Assembly (NCBI GenBank): GCA_030068145.1
Contig: JAPJBO010000413.1
Location: 62,001 to 126,000 of the forward strand
Length of the DNA: 64,000 bases
Source: Diplonema papillatum
Taxonomy: Eukaryota > Euglenozoa > Diplonemea > Diplonemida > Diplonemidae
Direction: 5' to 3'
Part shown: piece by piece, positions 1-10,800 of the stretch
Layout: each line of letters opens with the position of its first letter
Numbering within the stretch: the stretch's first letter is position 1
The notes under the pieces: model-generated
The model's database searches: none
Told to the model about the DNA's origin: nothing
What the model saw: only the letters and a program-made list of their open reading frames with translations
Translations under genes and position numbers: made by a program

Positions 1-461
1 GAAGTGAAGCCAAGGTCCTTGACGGCGGCCGGCGAGGCGTGTTCCATGGACCCGACCCACAAGTTGGGGACCACCTCACCGGGAGGGCCGAAGAACTGCA
101 GCCGCGACCTCTCCGACGAACGGACGGGGATGCTGATGACTTCCCCCTTTCGCTCCCGCGGATCCCGCCCCGACGAACCGAACGGGGCCACAGCCTGTTT
201 GATGTCCTTCAGCGAGCAGGCAGCGGGTCCTGTCGCCAGCAAGTGGGTTGTCGGGCTTGACATTGAAGGGTCGCCAGCCCGCACGTGGTTCGAGTCGGCC
301 GGCACCACCACGTCAGGCGCCGCTACGGTGGAGTAGCCGAGGCTCGGTCCTTTAAACCCGCCGCCCGTGCGGCTGCGCATGGCCGACCTACCCAGGGCTC
401 CCACCCTGGTCTTGCTCCGCCGTGGGACGCCGCCGTCGACCGCGTCGATCTTCCGCCTCAT
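1..461 (-). CDS. dual-specificity phosphatase-like protein, N-terminal part (partial, runs off left edge)
   Basis: The minus-strand frame is open from about 575 to the window edge, with a first ATG at 461; codons 1-153 lie inside the window. The first ~115 residues are basic, Gly/Ser/Pro-rich and probably disordered. Residues ~124-153 read FFGPPGEVVPNLWVGSMEHA followed by SPAAVKDLGFT. This matches the opening of the dual-specificity phosphatase fold (x-E-[IV]-[VL]-P-x-L-[YW]-[VL]-G-S...A...L..LG[IF]T). The catalytic HCxxGxxRS loop would lie beyond the left edge, so activity cannot be judged. Role inferred from the family: dephosphorylation of Ser/Thr/Tyr in signalling proteins. The 5' flank shares a block with the EMAP-like gene. 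An exon boundary inside this stretch cannot be excluded. Confidence 0.6.
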   Translation of the reverse strand, partial: MRRKIDAVDGGVPRRSKTRVGALGRSAMRSRTGGGFKGPSLGYSTVAAPDVVVPADSNHVRAGDPSMSSPTTHLLATGPAACSLKDIKQAVAPFGSSGRDPRERKGEVISIPVRSSERSRLQFFGPPGEVVPNLWVGSMEHASPAAVKDLGFT

Positions 462-559
462 CGGAAGCGCCCGTCCTCCTCCGGTCGGCGAGTGCGGCGC
501 AATTTTGATGACGGGGTTATGTTGTTTTATGTGTGGGGGTTTTTTTTTTTTATTTGTGT

Positions 560-682
560 TTCCGGCGAAATTCGCTCAGTCAGTTGCCTTTTTCTTGAGA
601 GTGTTCTTTGTGGCTGAAGGGCTCAACGTCTTTGGTTTGCTTGGTAGGCTGCTGATCTGCTGCGGTGCACTGTGAGATGGCG
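560..682 (-). promoter_or_regulatory. 5'-flanking block shared with the EMAP-like gene
   Basis: Positions 560-589 match 11756-11785 at about 27 of 30 bases (core ATTCGCTCAGTCAGT), and similarity resumes around GCTGMYGATCTGCTGC (650-665 versus 11836-11851). Both copies lie upstream of a minus-strand ATG in the same orientation (about 100 bp away here). It could be a shared promoter or 5'UTR module, or a dispersed repeat that happens to sit at both genes. Confidence 0.35.
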
Positions 683-859
683 GTGATGATGGAGTGAGTC
701 GATGACGAGGCAGGATGGGGATATTTCGGTGGAGGGGCCGCGGGTCTGGGTCTGGGATCGGGTGCTTGAAGCTTGTTACCGGTGCAGTGTTCTTGTCGTC
801 GTTGGTGCCCAGGCTTTCTTTTGTGTTTCCGACGATCCCGAATGGACGTACAGATTGGT

Positions 860-1127
860 GTTTTTTTTTTTCCCCCGTTGACAACTTGTGTCAGACTAGC
901 CCACCCGGGGGTGGTTGATTCCTTCAGGCAGGGTCTCCCCCGTCCAGTGTTTGCTTGGGTCCTGGATGATGGGCGCCCTTTCGGCTATTTATTTTCTCGT
1001 TCGCTCTCTCTCTTTTTTTTTTTACTTTCATTTATTGAAATGCGTCCTACCTCACTCTTAGCGTCCTAACCGGTCCTTTTGATGCCGAGGCCAAATGGAA
1101 ATAAAAGGCAAAACAAATCCCTCCCTC
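860..1127 (+). repeat. dispersed repeat family A, copy 1
   Basis: About 260 bp closely match 24813-25074 in the same orientation, from the GTTGACAACTTGTGTCAGAC stretch through GATGATGGGCGCCC to CCAAATGGAAATAA. The matching starts after a T-rich tract and ends in an A-rich stretch. No coding potential was recognised. Confidence 0.75.
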
Positions 1128-1143
1128 CGCCTGTCCCTCCCTC

Positions 1144-1677
1144 TCAACGCAAGTAATTCAAGATGGCTGCAGTCCAGCGGTTGGTCAGCGGATCGTCGTA
1201 CGTCGATTTCACACGCTCAGCAACGAACTTCAACGCCGGCGGCCTTCGTAGAGCGAAATCTTCCAACACGCCTCTCAAGCTGGGCAACCCTTGCGGGTAG
1301 GCCTCCGGAGCGCTCGAGGCTGCGTTGTGGATCGCGTCGCCTTCCAGAAGGACGTGCTGAGCAGTCGCCGCGTGCTGGCACAGTCTGCATGTCACCCGAG
1401 TCCTGTTAGGCATCACGGCCCGGCGCACAATGGCCTGAAACAGGTCCACCGCCCCAGGCACTCGCTCAAGCGCCTGAAGAGTCGCCCCTCTGGTTGCGGT
1501 GTGGGATGCGACTTCACGGATCTTTTTTAGCACCGCTTTCCTTTCTTTTCTTTTCCTCCCTCTCGAGGACTTTTTTTCTCTGCTCTGACAGGGCCTGGGG
1601 TTTCCCAGAACTGTCCACCGGTTATCGAGGTCTAAGGGGTACACTTTGATCCTCTTCAGACTTTCCACTTTGAGCAT
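1144..1677 (-). pseudogene. C-terminal relic of a non-LTR (LINE) retrotransposon polyprotein
   Basis: A 177-codon minus-strand ORF. The middle section contains CRLCQHAATAQHVLLEGD, which resembles the post-RT zinc knuckle of many LINE ORF2 proteins (C-x2-C-x7-H-x4-C). In this copy the last Cys position is Gly. The preceding helix (ATLQALERVPGAVDLFQAIV) and the C-terminal helix ending NRWTAAILNYLR fit the tail of such polyproteins. No RT core is present, so this is a truncated fragment. The first ~60 residues are basic and low-complexity and may not belong. It could instead be a host protein with one zinc finger. Confidence 0.45.
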
Positions 1678-2803
1678 CTCCTTGACTGATCTTCAGTCTG
1701 TCCACTTTAGGACCACAGGCATCTTCTTGACCTGACTCTCGTTCGGGTGACTTCTTTTTCCAGATGCGTCGTCTCACGAAGGTTCTGAAAATCCCGAAGG
1801 GTGGGCGCACCTAGCCTTCGCGTGCACCCTGGGAAAGGCCCTGGTTCCGGTTTTTGCCGTCGGTCGTCCCACAGAGCAGGCGCGTTTACTTGTAAGAAAC
1901 CAAGAAGCGGCATTTGTTCTCTTTTTCATCTAACAGATTTCTCACGGACATCGACACGGGGTTTCTAAAAAGACTTAGCAGAAACAGCATAAATAGAAAC
2001 AGACGGAAATACAGGATGAGTACACTAATCCTGGGCGGAAAGGCTAGTTTACAGGCTTGCTTCACTGCACTGCGTTCTCCATACATGAAAGGTGCTTCGC
2101 AAGCCGGGACACACGAGCAGTCGTGACCAATTGTCTGATGCCAGGCGTCCTGTCCCCTCTCCGGACAGTGACTTTAGGAGCTCCTTCAACGGCTGTGAGC
2201 TACTATTAGGTAGCAAGTGACCACTCTCGCAGCAATAAGAAACTAAACGCACGACATCCCGACTACAGCGGAGACCTCGACGGAAGATCCGACATGGCAC
2301 AGCAGGCCGCATGACCGTGATATCATCTCCTTGTTTACCACTTCAGCACGCACCGCTAGGCGCACGTGACACTTTCGACCAGCAGTTGCCGTTCGCTGCA
2401 GATCACACACTCTTGAGACTGCATCACCAGGGCAGCAGGAATGCGCATTTGCTCAAGTATGTACTGGATCGTCTGCCTGGGGGAGGGCAGTGTCTCAGCT
2501 GGAACTGCTACACTGAAGGCACAACTCTCGCTCAATGCATTGAGTGTCTGGTTGCCAGCAGTCGGGAACCGGGACGCGCACGGCGTTAAACATGCTTCCG
2601 GAGAGGGGTGCCACTACGGTGCCCCGCCGTACTCGTGATGCATCCGAAGGAGCTGCTGCTGCTTTTCCTGCAAGAATCCGATTGCCTCCGTTTCGGGCGC
2701 CTGTGCGAGAATGAAGGGTATCGCTTCTGCAAGATAAACGCATCCTCAGATCGCACGTTGGTCCCGGCGTATTGACGCACGCAAAACGAAACATTCTTGA
2801 CTG
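1678..2803. other. no gene recognised
   Basis: Only short overlapping open frames on both strands, none with recognisable motifs. No tandem or inverted repeat stands out. Confidence 0.5.
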
Positions 2804-3931
2804 CTAGCTGCCCCGTGTTCTAGTAGCGCTGCTAGTTGCGTTTCGAAATGCTACATCTCTGTCAGGCATGTGTCCTGGAGAGTTGTTTGCGCTTGCCTGG
2901 AAGTGTTTGTATGAAAGACACACCGCAGCCGTTACTGTGGCAACTGCTTGCAAGACTTCGCGAACGACTCCTTGGATTTCGCGGATCGACGCTTCCTGTG
3001 CGCAGGAAGCCCGGGCTTGGGTGTATGCGAAGGTTTCCAGGGACACCAAGCGTTGCTGCAGAATGTCCGCACGGCGCACAGCCTGGCAGAGGTCCTCCAA
3101 GAGTTTCGCTTCCGAATTTCGGGCTGTTTCGCAGACTTCTTCGAGCATGCTCTGCGCTTGCGACAGCGCTTGGGCCGTCGCTTCTGCGGACGCGTCCTTC
3201 TGCAGCACCTCGCTTCTGAGCTGGTCTATTTGGCCGGACAGCGCACGCCTTGCCTGCGACTGCTTCACGAACTTAGCTTCCGCGGCTTGTTCGCAGCGGC
3301 GAAGGTCTGTTTGGTGCATGTTCCGCAACGTCTTCTCCTTCGCCGATGCTTCCAGGGGGTCGATGGCCTCCTCCAGCACGGCGCGCAGCCGGGCTTCGCG
3401 GCCGCTCGCTTCGTTTCGCCAGCGCAAGGCATCGCTCCTGAGCGCGCGGCACTCTTCGTCCTTCTCGAGGAGCTCCCTCTTCGCCCGCTTCTCCCTCGCC
3501 TTCGACTCGAAAAGCTCCTTCGTGACACCGGCGACGCGCTCGTTCCACGAGTCGATTTCCTTGCCATGCTCCTCGGCCAGCTTCAACAGCAGTCTGTTAC
3601 ACTGCGCCTTAACCGCCGCATTGTCTTCCTTCGCCCCTCCAGACTTCGCGACGCTATTCCATTGGCTCGCATCGGCCGCAAACCCACGCGACGCTGGGCG
3701 AGCGAACGTGTTCACAGACCGGTCGCCGAGGGGTTGGCTGGTGCCGCTTGTCTCACGGCTTGTCCCCGACGCGAAGCTTTTCGCCGTCGTCGACCGCTGC
3801 GGCGCGGGGCCGCCGTGCTGCGGCGCCCGCTGGCCGAGTGCCCTCACGAGCCCGGGGGAAAACCTCGCGTCCAGCGGCGCGAACCCAGCGTCGATCCCCA
3901 GGAGCTGCGTGGCCGTAGGCGGGGCCGGCAT
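2804..3931 (-). CDS. coiled-coil protein of unknown function (375 aa)
   Basis: Single uninterrupted ORF. The ATG at 3931 (MPAPPTATQLL) is the first Met; the open frame extends upstream to 4018 without another ATG. Residues 1-100 are Pro/Ala/Gly/Ser-rich and probably disordered. Residues ~104-311 are a long charged helix with heptad-like hydrophobics (for example LLLKLAEEHGKEID, RALSGQIDQLRSEVL, AQSMLEEVCETARNSEAKLL), typical of a coiled-coil structural protein. The C-terminal ~60 residues are less ordered. No catalytic motif is visible. Long plus-strand frames over the same DNA are antisense shadows of the GC-rich codon pattern. A cytoskeletal or centriolar role is only a guess. It lies upstream of the EMAP-like gene in the same orientation. 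Confidence 0.7.
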   Translation of the reverse strand: MPAPPTATQLLGIDAGFAPLDARFSPGLVRALGQRAPQHGGPAPQRSTTAKSFASGTSRETSGTSQPLGDRSVNTFARPASRGFAADASQWNSVAKSGGAKEDNAAVKAQCNRLLLKLAEEHGKEIDSWNERVAGVTKELFESKAREKRAKRELLEKDEECRALRSDALRWRNEASGREARLRAVLEEAIDPLEASAKEKTLRNMHQTDLRRCEQAAEAKFVKQSQARRALSGQIDQLRSEVLQKDASAEATAQALSQAQSMLEEVCETARNSEAKLLEDLCQAVRRADILQQRLVSLETFAYTQARASCAQEASIREIQGVVREVLQAVATVTAAVCLSYKHFQASANNSPGHMPDRDVAFRNATSSATRTRGS

Positions 3932-4011
3932 TCGGAGGGCGGACGCCTCTCTGTTTGTGGAACCCCCCCTTCCCCCTGCTCCCTCTTGCCCTGCGGCGTC
4001 CTGTTTTTTAG

Positions 4012-4078
4012 AGAGCAAGTTCGCTTAAGGATCTGGGGGTTTATAGTCTCCGGGTGACCGTAGTCATAAAGGTTCCTT
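4012..4078 (+). repeat. dispersed repeat family B, partial copy
   Basis: About 65 bp with the order AAGTTCGCTT, GATCTGGG, TTTATAGTCTCCGGGTGACC, similar to the left parts of 10815-10975 and 61675-61830. It abuts the 5' end of the coiled-coil gene. Confidence 0.45.
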
Positions 4079-4400
4079 TAAGGTACAGTATGTGTGTATG
4101 TGTATCTTTGCTGCCTATTGCCGACTATTCGACTTACTTTAGCGCGCGCTCTTTTTTCCTATGTGCTTTGCCAAGTCCATGGCTCTTGTGACCGACACCG
4201 AGTTCAAGTTCGCGATGAAAGCGATCTCGGGCCCCCCACGTGCATACATGTTTAGCATTGAGTTCTTTAAGGTGCAAGTGCCATCAAGGCAGGCGAGCAC
4301 TGTTCACGGGCTAGACTAGTAGTGTTACTTTATGACGTCGTCCGTCGGGAGAGTCAACGATGATGAGGATGTGGTCAAACTAGTCATTTCCAAGTCAAGT

Positions 4401-5252
4401 TCAATTCCCGCTCGCTTTCGCGGTGCGGACTTTCCGGGCCGGTTTGGCTGTTTCCGGGTCGACGATGGGGAAGAAGTCAGGCATTCGCGCCGTTCGCGTG
4501 CGTTGCCGCGTCGCTGCTTTCTTGGCCGGGCGCTTCGGCCCCCGGTGGGTGGTCGGTCGCGGGGTCTCCTGCAGGATACGCTTCCGCCCCTTCCTGGGCG
4601 ACTCGGACGGTTGCTCAGCCACAGGCGAGCGCGGCGTGGCCGCGGGCGCCGGCGTGTTCGTGTTGGGTGGTGCGGCGGGCTTCGTAGCCTTCGGATCGTC
4701 GGCACTGTGGTGCCCTTTGCCGCAGCACGCGGCGGGTCGTCGCTCTGCGAGCGTCGGCAGCTGGCGGCACCCTTCGCACGGGCCGCGGTTGTGTTCGCGG
4801 CACCCGTGGTGCCCTGCGGCACAGCATGTCTTCGGCGTGTTGCAGACCGCGCACCTGGACATTCGGTGTCGGTCGCAGATCGCGATGGGTAGCCCGTCGT
4901 CGGCGGCGTGGTGGTGCCGACAGCACGCCTGCACGGTGGGCCCCTGTTTGTCTCCGAGGCGGCGGCAGATCTCACACTTCCCCTTGTAGTGCGCGACGCA
5001 CTTCGTCGCGTTCCTCTTGTCGACCACCGCGCCCAGAAAATGGACGGGGTCCGGGTTTGCGGCAGGTCTCTGGGGGGCGGGCCACCGGCCTGCCCTCGCG
5101 CGTCGTTCGTCGTTGTACACGGGCCCATTGTCGTAGGCTCCGTTCCCCTTCAACTGTTCCTGGACGATTCCTCCTGTAGCGGGCATCCGGTGTCGGGGTC
5201 TGGGTTCCAGGCCCGGCAGGCTGGGCAGTCCATGTTTAGCAGGGGTTGCCAT
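4401..5252 (-). CDS. Cys/His-rich putative zinc-binding protein with three repeated modules (283 aa)
   Basis: ORF from an ATG at 5252. Residues ~85-182 hold three copies of one pattern, a CxxC followed by adjacent cysteines and a His pair: C93/C96 with C110-C111 and H113-H115; C134/C137 with C143-C144 and H148-H149; C159/C162 with C176-C177 and H181-H182. Extra Cys/His residues (C126, C151, H154) lie between. This regularity is hard to explain by chance, supports this frame over the long antisense frames, and suggests structural zinc sites. Residues ~190-283 are Pro/Ala/Arg/Lys-rich and basic, as in nucleic-acid-binding tails. I do not recognise the family; it could be a transposon-derived protein. 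Missing exons on either side are possible. Confidence 0.55.
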   Translation of the reverse strand: MATPAKHGLPSLPGLEPRPRHRMPATGGIVQEQLKGNGAYDNGPVYNDERRARAGRWPAPQRPAANPDPVHFLGAVVDKRNATKCVAHYKGKCEICRRLGDKQGPTVQACCRHHHAADDGLPIAICDRHRMSRCAVCNTPKTCCAAGHHGCREHNRGPCEGCRQLPTLAERRPAACCGKGHHSADDPKATKPAAPPNTNTPAPAATPRSPVAEQPSESPRKGRKRILQETPRPTTHRGPKRPAKKAATRQRTRTARMPDFFPIVDPETAKPARKVRTAKASGN

Positions 5253-7086
5253 GTAGCCCGTATCGGTCTAGTGTCCTGGTAGTTGTTGCCTTGGCGGCAG
5301 TCTGATTGTTATCTGTCTTCTATTACGTAGTTGTGTGCTAAAGGGACATATTGAGCTTATAGTTTTTTTGTCTGCCAATGCCGGCAGGGACAGCCGTATC
5401 CTGAAATCGTGCTGTACGCAGAAGCCCGTACGAGTTGCCACCGCGTGAAGGTGCTGCACCCCCAAATTTTTCGTACAAGCGCGATGCGCGTCGATACCCA
5501 AGCTCCGGTACGAGCAGTCCTGTTTCTATGTATGTGCGCTGCTGTGTCCGAGTGCATTGACCAGTTTTTCTTGCATGTTGCATGCTGTTGCGAGCAAGGA
5601 AACCAGCTACTCTTTCCTGTTTGCCAATTGGTGTGTGTGTGGTCGTCGCGCATGTTGCGCACTGTGCGAACAAGAAACCTAACAATCTGCCCTGTACGCG
5701 TCCGAAGCTCGATAATAAGCCATCAACTTGGCATCAGTACTCATGAACTTCGGAGGCGGATGAATGTATGAAATTTGAGTGCACCGGCCGCCCAACCAGA
5801 AGCAAAGGAGATCTGTTAGCACGCACCCCTCAACATGGTGCCAGATGCAATGAAAGTCTCCAACCAAGCCGGCACGAAGATACACGCAGCAAGCCGACCA
5901 ACAATGGTGAAAGCGAGCTTGACTCAGCAACTCTGGCAAACGCTGCTTCTGGTGTGCATGCTCCGTGTGGTCCGTGTACTAAAAAGTTCCAGTGCTTCTG
6001 GTGGACTACATGGGGCCGATAGGTGCTGTGCTCGGTGTACTGCCCGAAAACCCACGTTTGTCGGCTGCCTACTTCTAGGTGCAGCGCACGAAAAGAACGA
6101 GGAAAAGACAACGCCAGGGTTCACAGAATAAGAGAACGGAGAGAGCGCGGGTACGATCCCACAAATGGGGGGACGTGGGCGCAGGCGCACATAGACCGCG
6201 CCACGGCACTTTGACGCCTCTGAACCGGCTTGCGGCTGACTTCAGAGAGCGCCTCCCATTGGCATTGCAGGTGCAGCATTTCCCGTGGGCTGGTGAAACC
6301 ACATCCTCTTCAACGACCGCTCTGTGAGCTTCAGAAAAGACTGAGGGGTTCACCGTGTGTACACAACTCTGCTCCCAACCTCAAAGTACGCAGGTACTCG
6401 GCCGGGTGCGCTTGTCTTTGAAGCCTGGCCGCAAAGACTCCGAAGTACTACCGTTGCGTTGTACTTCTTGATTTTATTTTTATTTTTGCGTTGCTAATTT
6501 TGTAAGTGTGCAAGCGAGCGGAGGAGAGAGGTGGCCCAGGGTGGGGGTTGATTTACTACTGAAGGGGGGAGGCAATCATTGAGGGGAGAGCCGCAAGAAA
6601 GAAGAGTGCGCCTCCATACTTCTCAAGCGCTTTTTTGTCCATATCTTAACTGTGAGCAGTAGTGCGTTTTTGTATGACAAACGCATGAACCCTGTATGCA
6701 TGCTTCAAGGTTTCCCAATAAAAAGTCGGAGAGCTCAAGACTGACAAGGCGACGTGCTCCACTGTGCGCACACGTGAACCAGAGATCCCTTGATTAAGAA
6801 GCTCCGTGCTGCAAGGAAAAGTCAAGTGGGTGAGTGCGGGTCTTTATCACTCGATATTGACTGACGTCAAAAAAACGGGCAAATGCACATCACAGGAGCG
6901 CGCAATCGAGTTCGTTTTCCAGAAGTTTTCTTGAGCTCTAACGCACACGAGTGAACCCAGATCATGTGGTCTGGTTGCGAAGGTTGGACCAAAGCCTCTT
7001 CTTGCGGGACCCCCTCCCTCCTTCCATTTGCGTTCCCCCCCTCTCAGGGTGTGTATCACCCTCGTCCTTTGTGCATGTGTGTGCAT
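5253..7086. other. no gene recognised
   Basis: Short overlapping frames only. Around 6470-6760 the sequence is more AT-rich with T-runs, as in intergenic DNA. No repeats stand out. Confidence 0.5.
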
Positions 7087-7131
7087 GCAGATTATCGCCG
7101 CAGGTTCTTTGCATTCTAACCCAAACCACTA
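7087..7131 (-). repeat. 36-bp dispersed motif, copy 1
   Basis: On the minus strand it reads GGGTTAGAATGCAAAG then AACCTGCGGCGATAATCTGC. The same motif occurs at 21350-21393, 35999-36040, 36058-36105 and 38881-38920 with few mismatches. Confidence 0.65.
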
Positions 7132-7871
7132 TCAGCCATCCAGGGCAAAACTTGTATTACGGTCGTGCACCAGTGCCCCATCGAAGCTGGGGGGAGACTG
7201 TCTGGACCCGGGTGCGTGTTCTGATTCGAATCACCAGGTAACCGGTAGATGAGAGCTGCACCACAAGGCGGGCTTGACGTTGCCCACTGTTGTTGTATGC
7301 AGGCAGATATCAGAATATGTACGAATGGTCAGCCGCACCCCCTTTTTTGTGCTGCGACTGCTCGACGGCTATGCTGTTGCTGGGGTGGTTTATGGGTGAA
7401 CACTGTGTGGCACATCGAGTTTATCGGATGACGACTTTGCGAGCGGCAACTTCCGAGCTCGCGTGGCAGGTCTGTGCAAGGCGGTTGTTTCCTGCAAAGG
7501 CAGCCAAAGTAGCAGTGCAGCGCACTTGCAGGGACTTCATCAGCGTTTCCTGAGGATGGGTGGCGGAAGACAGGGGGTAAAGGTAGAAGCACGAGGAAAG
7601 CGGAAGAGGAAAAGCTACCTAACGGAACGCGAGACGTGCTGTCAGGCCGAAAGGCAGCAGCGAAGCGTCTTCTTTCCTTGTTTCTTTTCCTTTTCTCGCA
7701 AAAGCTACACCACCCCTCTTCGCGGGGTCGACAGGACCGGTCACTATTTTACACGAGCTGCGTCCAAACTGTGTGCGCAGCATCCCTTGGCACTCCTCCT
7801 TTGTCGACGACGATAACATTCCTGCTGCCGCGTCCCTCAGTCCCCCCCCGGCGCAGCGGCCGGGGCTGGGC
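7132..7871. other. 3' flank of the EMAP-like gene, no gene recognised
   Basis: Downstream of the EMAP-like stop codon on the minus strand; presumably contains its 3'UTR. No convincing ORF or repeat. Confidence 0.4.
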
Positions 7872-10800
7872 TCAACAGCTGACGAGCATCCACTGGAAGA
7901 TTGTCAGGTCTTCACCACCCGACGTCCACAGCCTGCTGTCCTTGTGGTTCCACGCGACGTTCGTCACACAGGCTTGTCCGTTCCTGCAATTTGTTAGGGG
8001 CGGCGTGAGTGCACTTGTGTCGCTTTTCTGCACCGCAACGCAAAGTGTGATGAAAACTGGCGGTGTTTGAGAGCGACTGACGACTTCGAAAAGAAAACGT
8101 TTAGTCTCGTGAGGTGCACACTTCAAAGGTCAAAGGCATGAACTGGTTGGCATATAACAAAGCTTCTTGAACCTTCTTACAGACCTCCGTTGTTCAGCCC
8201 TAAACTTGAGCATGTGCAAAGCGACTAGCACAGAAAGATCACTCGGTAAAGCAACCTGACAAAGAAAACGGAAAACAGCACAGAAAAGGAAGCATACCCT
8301 TCGCTGCACGCGGGCCTGCGCAGCAACCTGCCCTCTGCGTTAAGACCACTTCCGATGCACGGGTAGCGGAAGAGCTTGAGGGTCCCATATTGGTCGGCTG
8401 TGGCCAGCAACTTCCCGTCATGAGAACGGCTCAGCGCGTTGATGTCAGACCCGTCTGAGCACTTGGGCCAGATGCCCTGTACATCCCATCCGAGGAACGA
8501 CGTGACTGTCGACCACTCAATATCCCGTGTAGCTTCGCCGGACACGCACGCCCCTGACGGCACTTCAAAGAAGCGCATCACGTAGTCCTGTCATCGTGTA
8601 TCATTACGTTAGTCGGCCATAGTTGGCCAAGCAGTGGTCGACCGGTGGCCATTGGTCAGGCAGTGGACCAGTAGCAGTAGCCGACCACTCCTGTATAAAA
8701 CTCAAACCCGAGTGAAAGTGGGCTGTACTTCGCTGCAAACGTCATCTCCCACTTTAAGCCGTTAACTGAAGCACGCACGCTTCAAAAAAAGAAAGGCGCA
8801 TTGCAGACCTGTGCGGACGTGCGGACGTATTTGCTGTCGACAGACCAGTCGACGGAGAGGATGACGCCCGTGTTGCCCTTGCACTCGCAGACCTTGGCAC
8901 ACGTGCCAGCCTCGAAAACGTCGACAAAGTTGTCGGCCCCGCCGAGCGCCAAGTACTTCGAGCATGGCGAGAACCGAAGCGTCTGCACCCTCCTCTTTCG
9001 CACGCGGAACCTCGCCTCTTCGGTGGCCGACAGCCCGAGCTTGCCGTCGGTGGTGCTGAAGACGGCGACGCTGCCCTGCAGAAACCCGGCGGCGAGCCAC
9101 TTGCCGTCCGGACTCCAGGCCAGACACCGCGCAGGGCCTCCAGCGCTCTGGACGCCGATGGACCCTGAATACACGCAGGCGTGCGTCTCCGAGTCCCAAA
9201 TCCGCAAGATCGCGTCGTCGCAGACAGTGGCGAAGCGGTTCGCGCTGGGGTCCTCGCACACAGCCCAGAGCTCGCCGTATCGGCCCTTCTCGGTGAGGTC
9301 GCCGGAGTGGAAGGCAATTTCTTTGGTCTTCGTGGCGTCGGTCAGGTCTACGGCGTATATCGATGCGTTCACGCAGCCGACCAGCAGCACTTGGCTGGCC
9401 GGGTCTGACGGCGCAGCGAGAGCGCGGACGCTGTTCACGACCGGGTTCTCCTTGTCGTTCATTGCGATGGACGCAGACTTCGTGAAGTCGGAGCCCCACA
9501 CGTGCAGGTACCCGTCACTCCCACCGGACACGAGCTTGTCCCCAGTCTTCACCACCGACGTCACGCAGCCGCTGTGCGCATAGCAAATAGCCTGCGGGTT
9601 GTGTACACGTGCATTCTTGTTTTTTGTGTATCCAGCGATCCAGTAGGTTCTCTGCCGAATGGACAAATCATTGGTACTACTAACATTCCGCAACCCGGAT
9701 GAGATCTGAAGTAGTGACACATTGACGATCCAGGTCTCCTAGGCTAAGCCTGTGGCCGACAGAACAATAGGTAGGTAAGGGAAGTCGGCAAACTGGATCC
9801 GTAAGTTTGGGAAAAGGATTGGCGAGGACACATGCGGGATTGTCAGTGCGGGTCAGGTCTGGGCGAAAACGACGAGTTACACAACCCGGTGAACACGACC
9901 GAGTATCGAACCGTCGCGGCCATTTTTCACGACCGACGGAAGGACACATCACGCGTAACGAGAAAACCCCTCCCAACTTCCATCCCACCTGAGCCTCTAG
10001 TGGCAACCGAACATTTTCAAATCCAGCCCTAAGACGGAAATGACGCAAGAAAAAAAGGGGATCATACAATCAGCTGGCGTTGTTTGTTGAAAAGGTAGAG
10101 CTCGCCTCCTGCGGTGCCGGCAACGACGCGTGCGTCGATGAATTCGATGCACATGAAGCCTTGCATTTTCCCCTTCTTGCCGAGAAGCGCCGGGGCCTGG
10201 GTGAGCGCCTCGTCGGCCTTGGCATCAGGCGAGTACTGCCAAAACGAGATGTGCTTGACACCGTGTGTCACGAATTCCGACTTGGTCCCCGGTACAAACC
10301 CGAGTCCGAACAGCGCCCTGCTTCCGGTGGTGCACACGCCGATCTTCTGCCCCTTTTCCCAGTCGAACAGGGCCACGCGGTACGTCCAGTCGTGAACGCT
10401 AACAGCGCCTGCGGTGTGGTGAGAGGTTGGCCTGGCGTTGCCGTTGCTTTGTGCGGTGTGTCACTCAGTCACACGCACAGAAGTCTTCTCCATAAGTACC
10501 CAAATGCTGCGGGTATTCTTAGCCGGGCCGCTTGGCTTCGTTGTCTAGAAATGAGATGGGAGGCATCGGCTCATCTGTGCCAATGGGCAATACCACCCAC
10601 TTCAACAACAGGGCCCACCTTTGAAGAAAAAAGAGCAAGAAAGAAAGTGAGACTTCCTGAGTAAGGAATAACCCCATGCGGGACTCGGGCGAACGCAGCT
10701 CATCAGCGGGCCCTTTGGACGGAAACTTTCGAAAATCCTCACAAAAAGGGGGTGCGGACTTGTTCTTGATCACTGGTGTCCCAGTAAACAGTGATTCCAT

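Noticed and set aside
2868..4057. Long plus-strand frames opposite the coiled-coil gene
   Set aside because: Antisense shadows; the minus frame has a heptad pattern and sensible composition.
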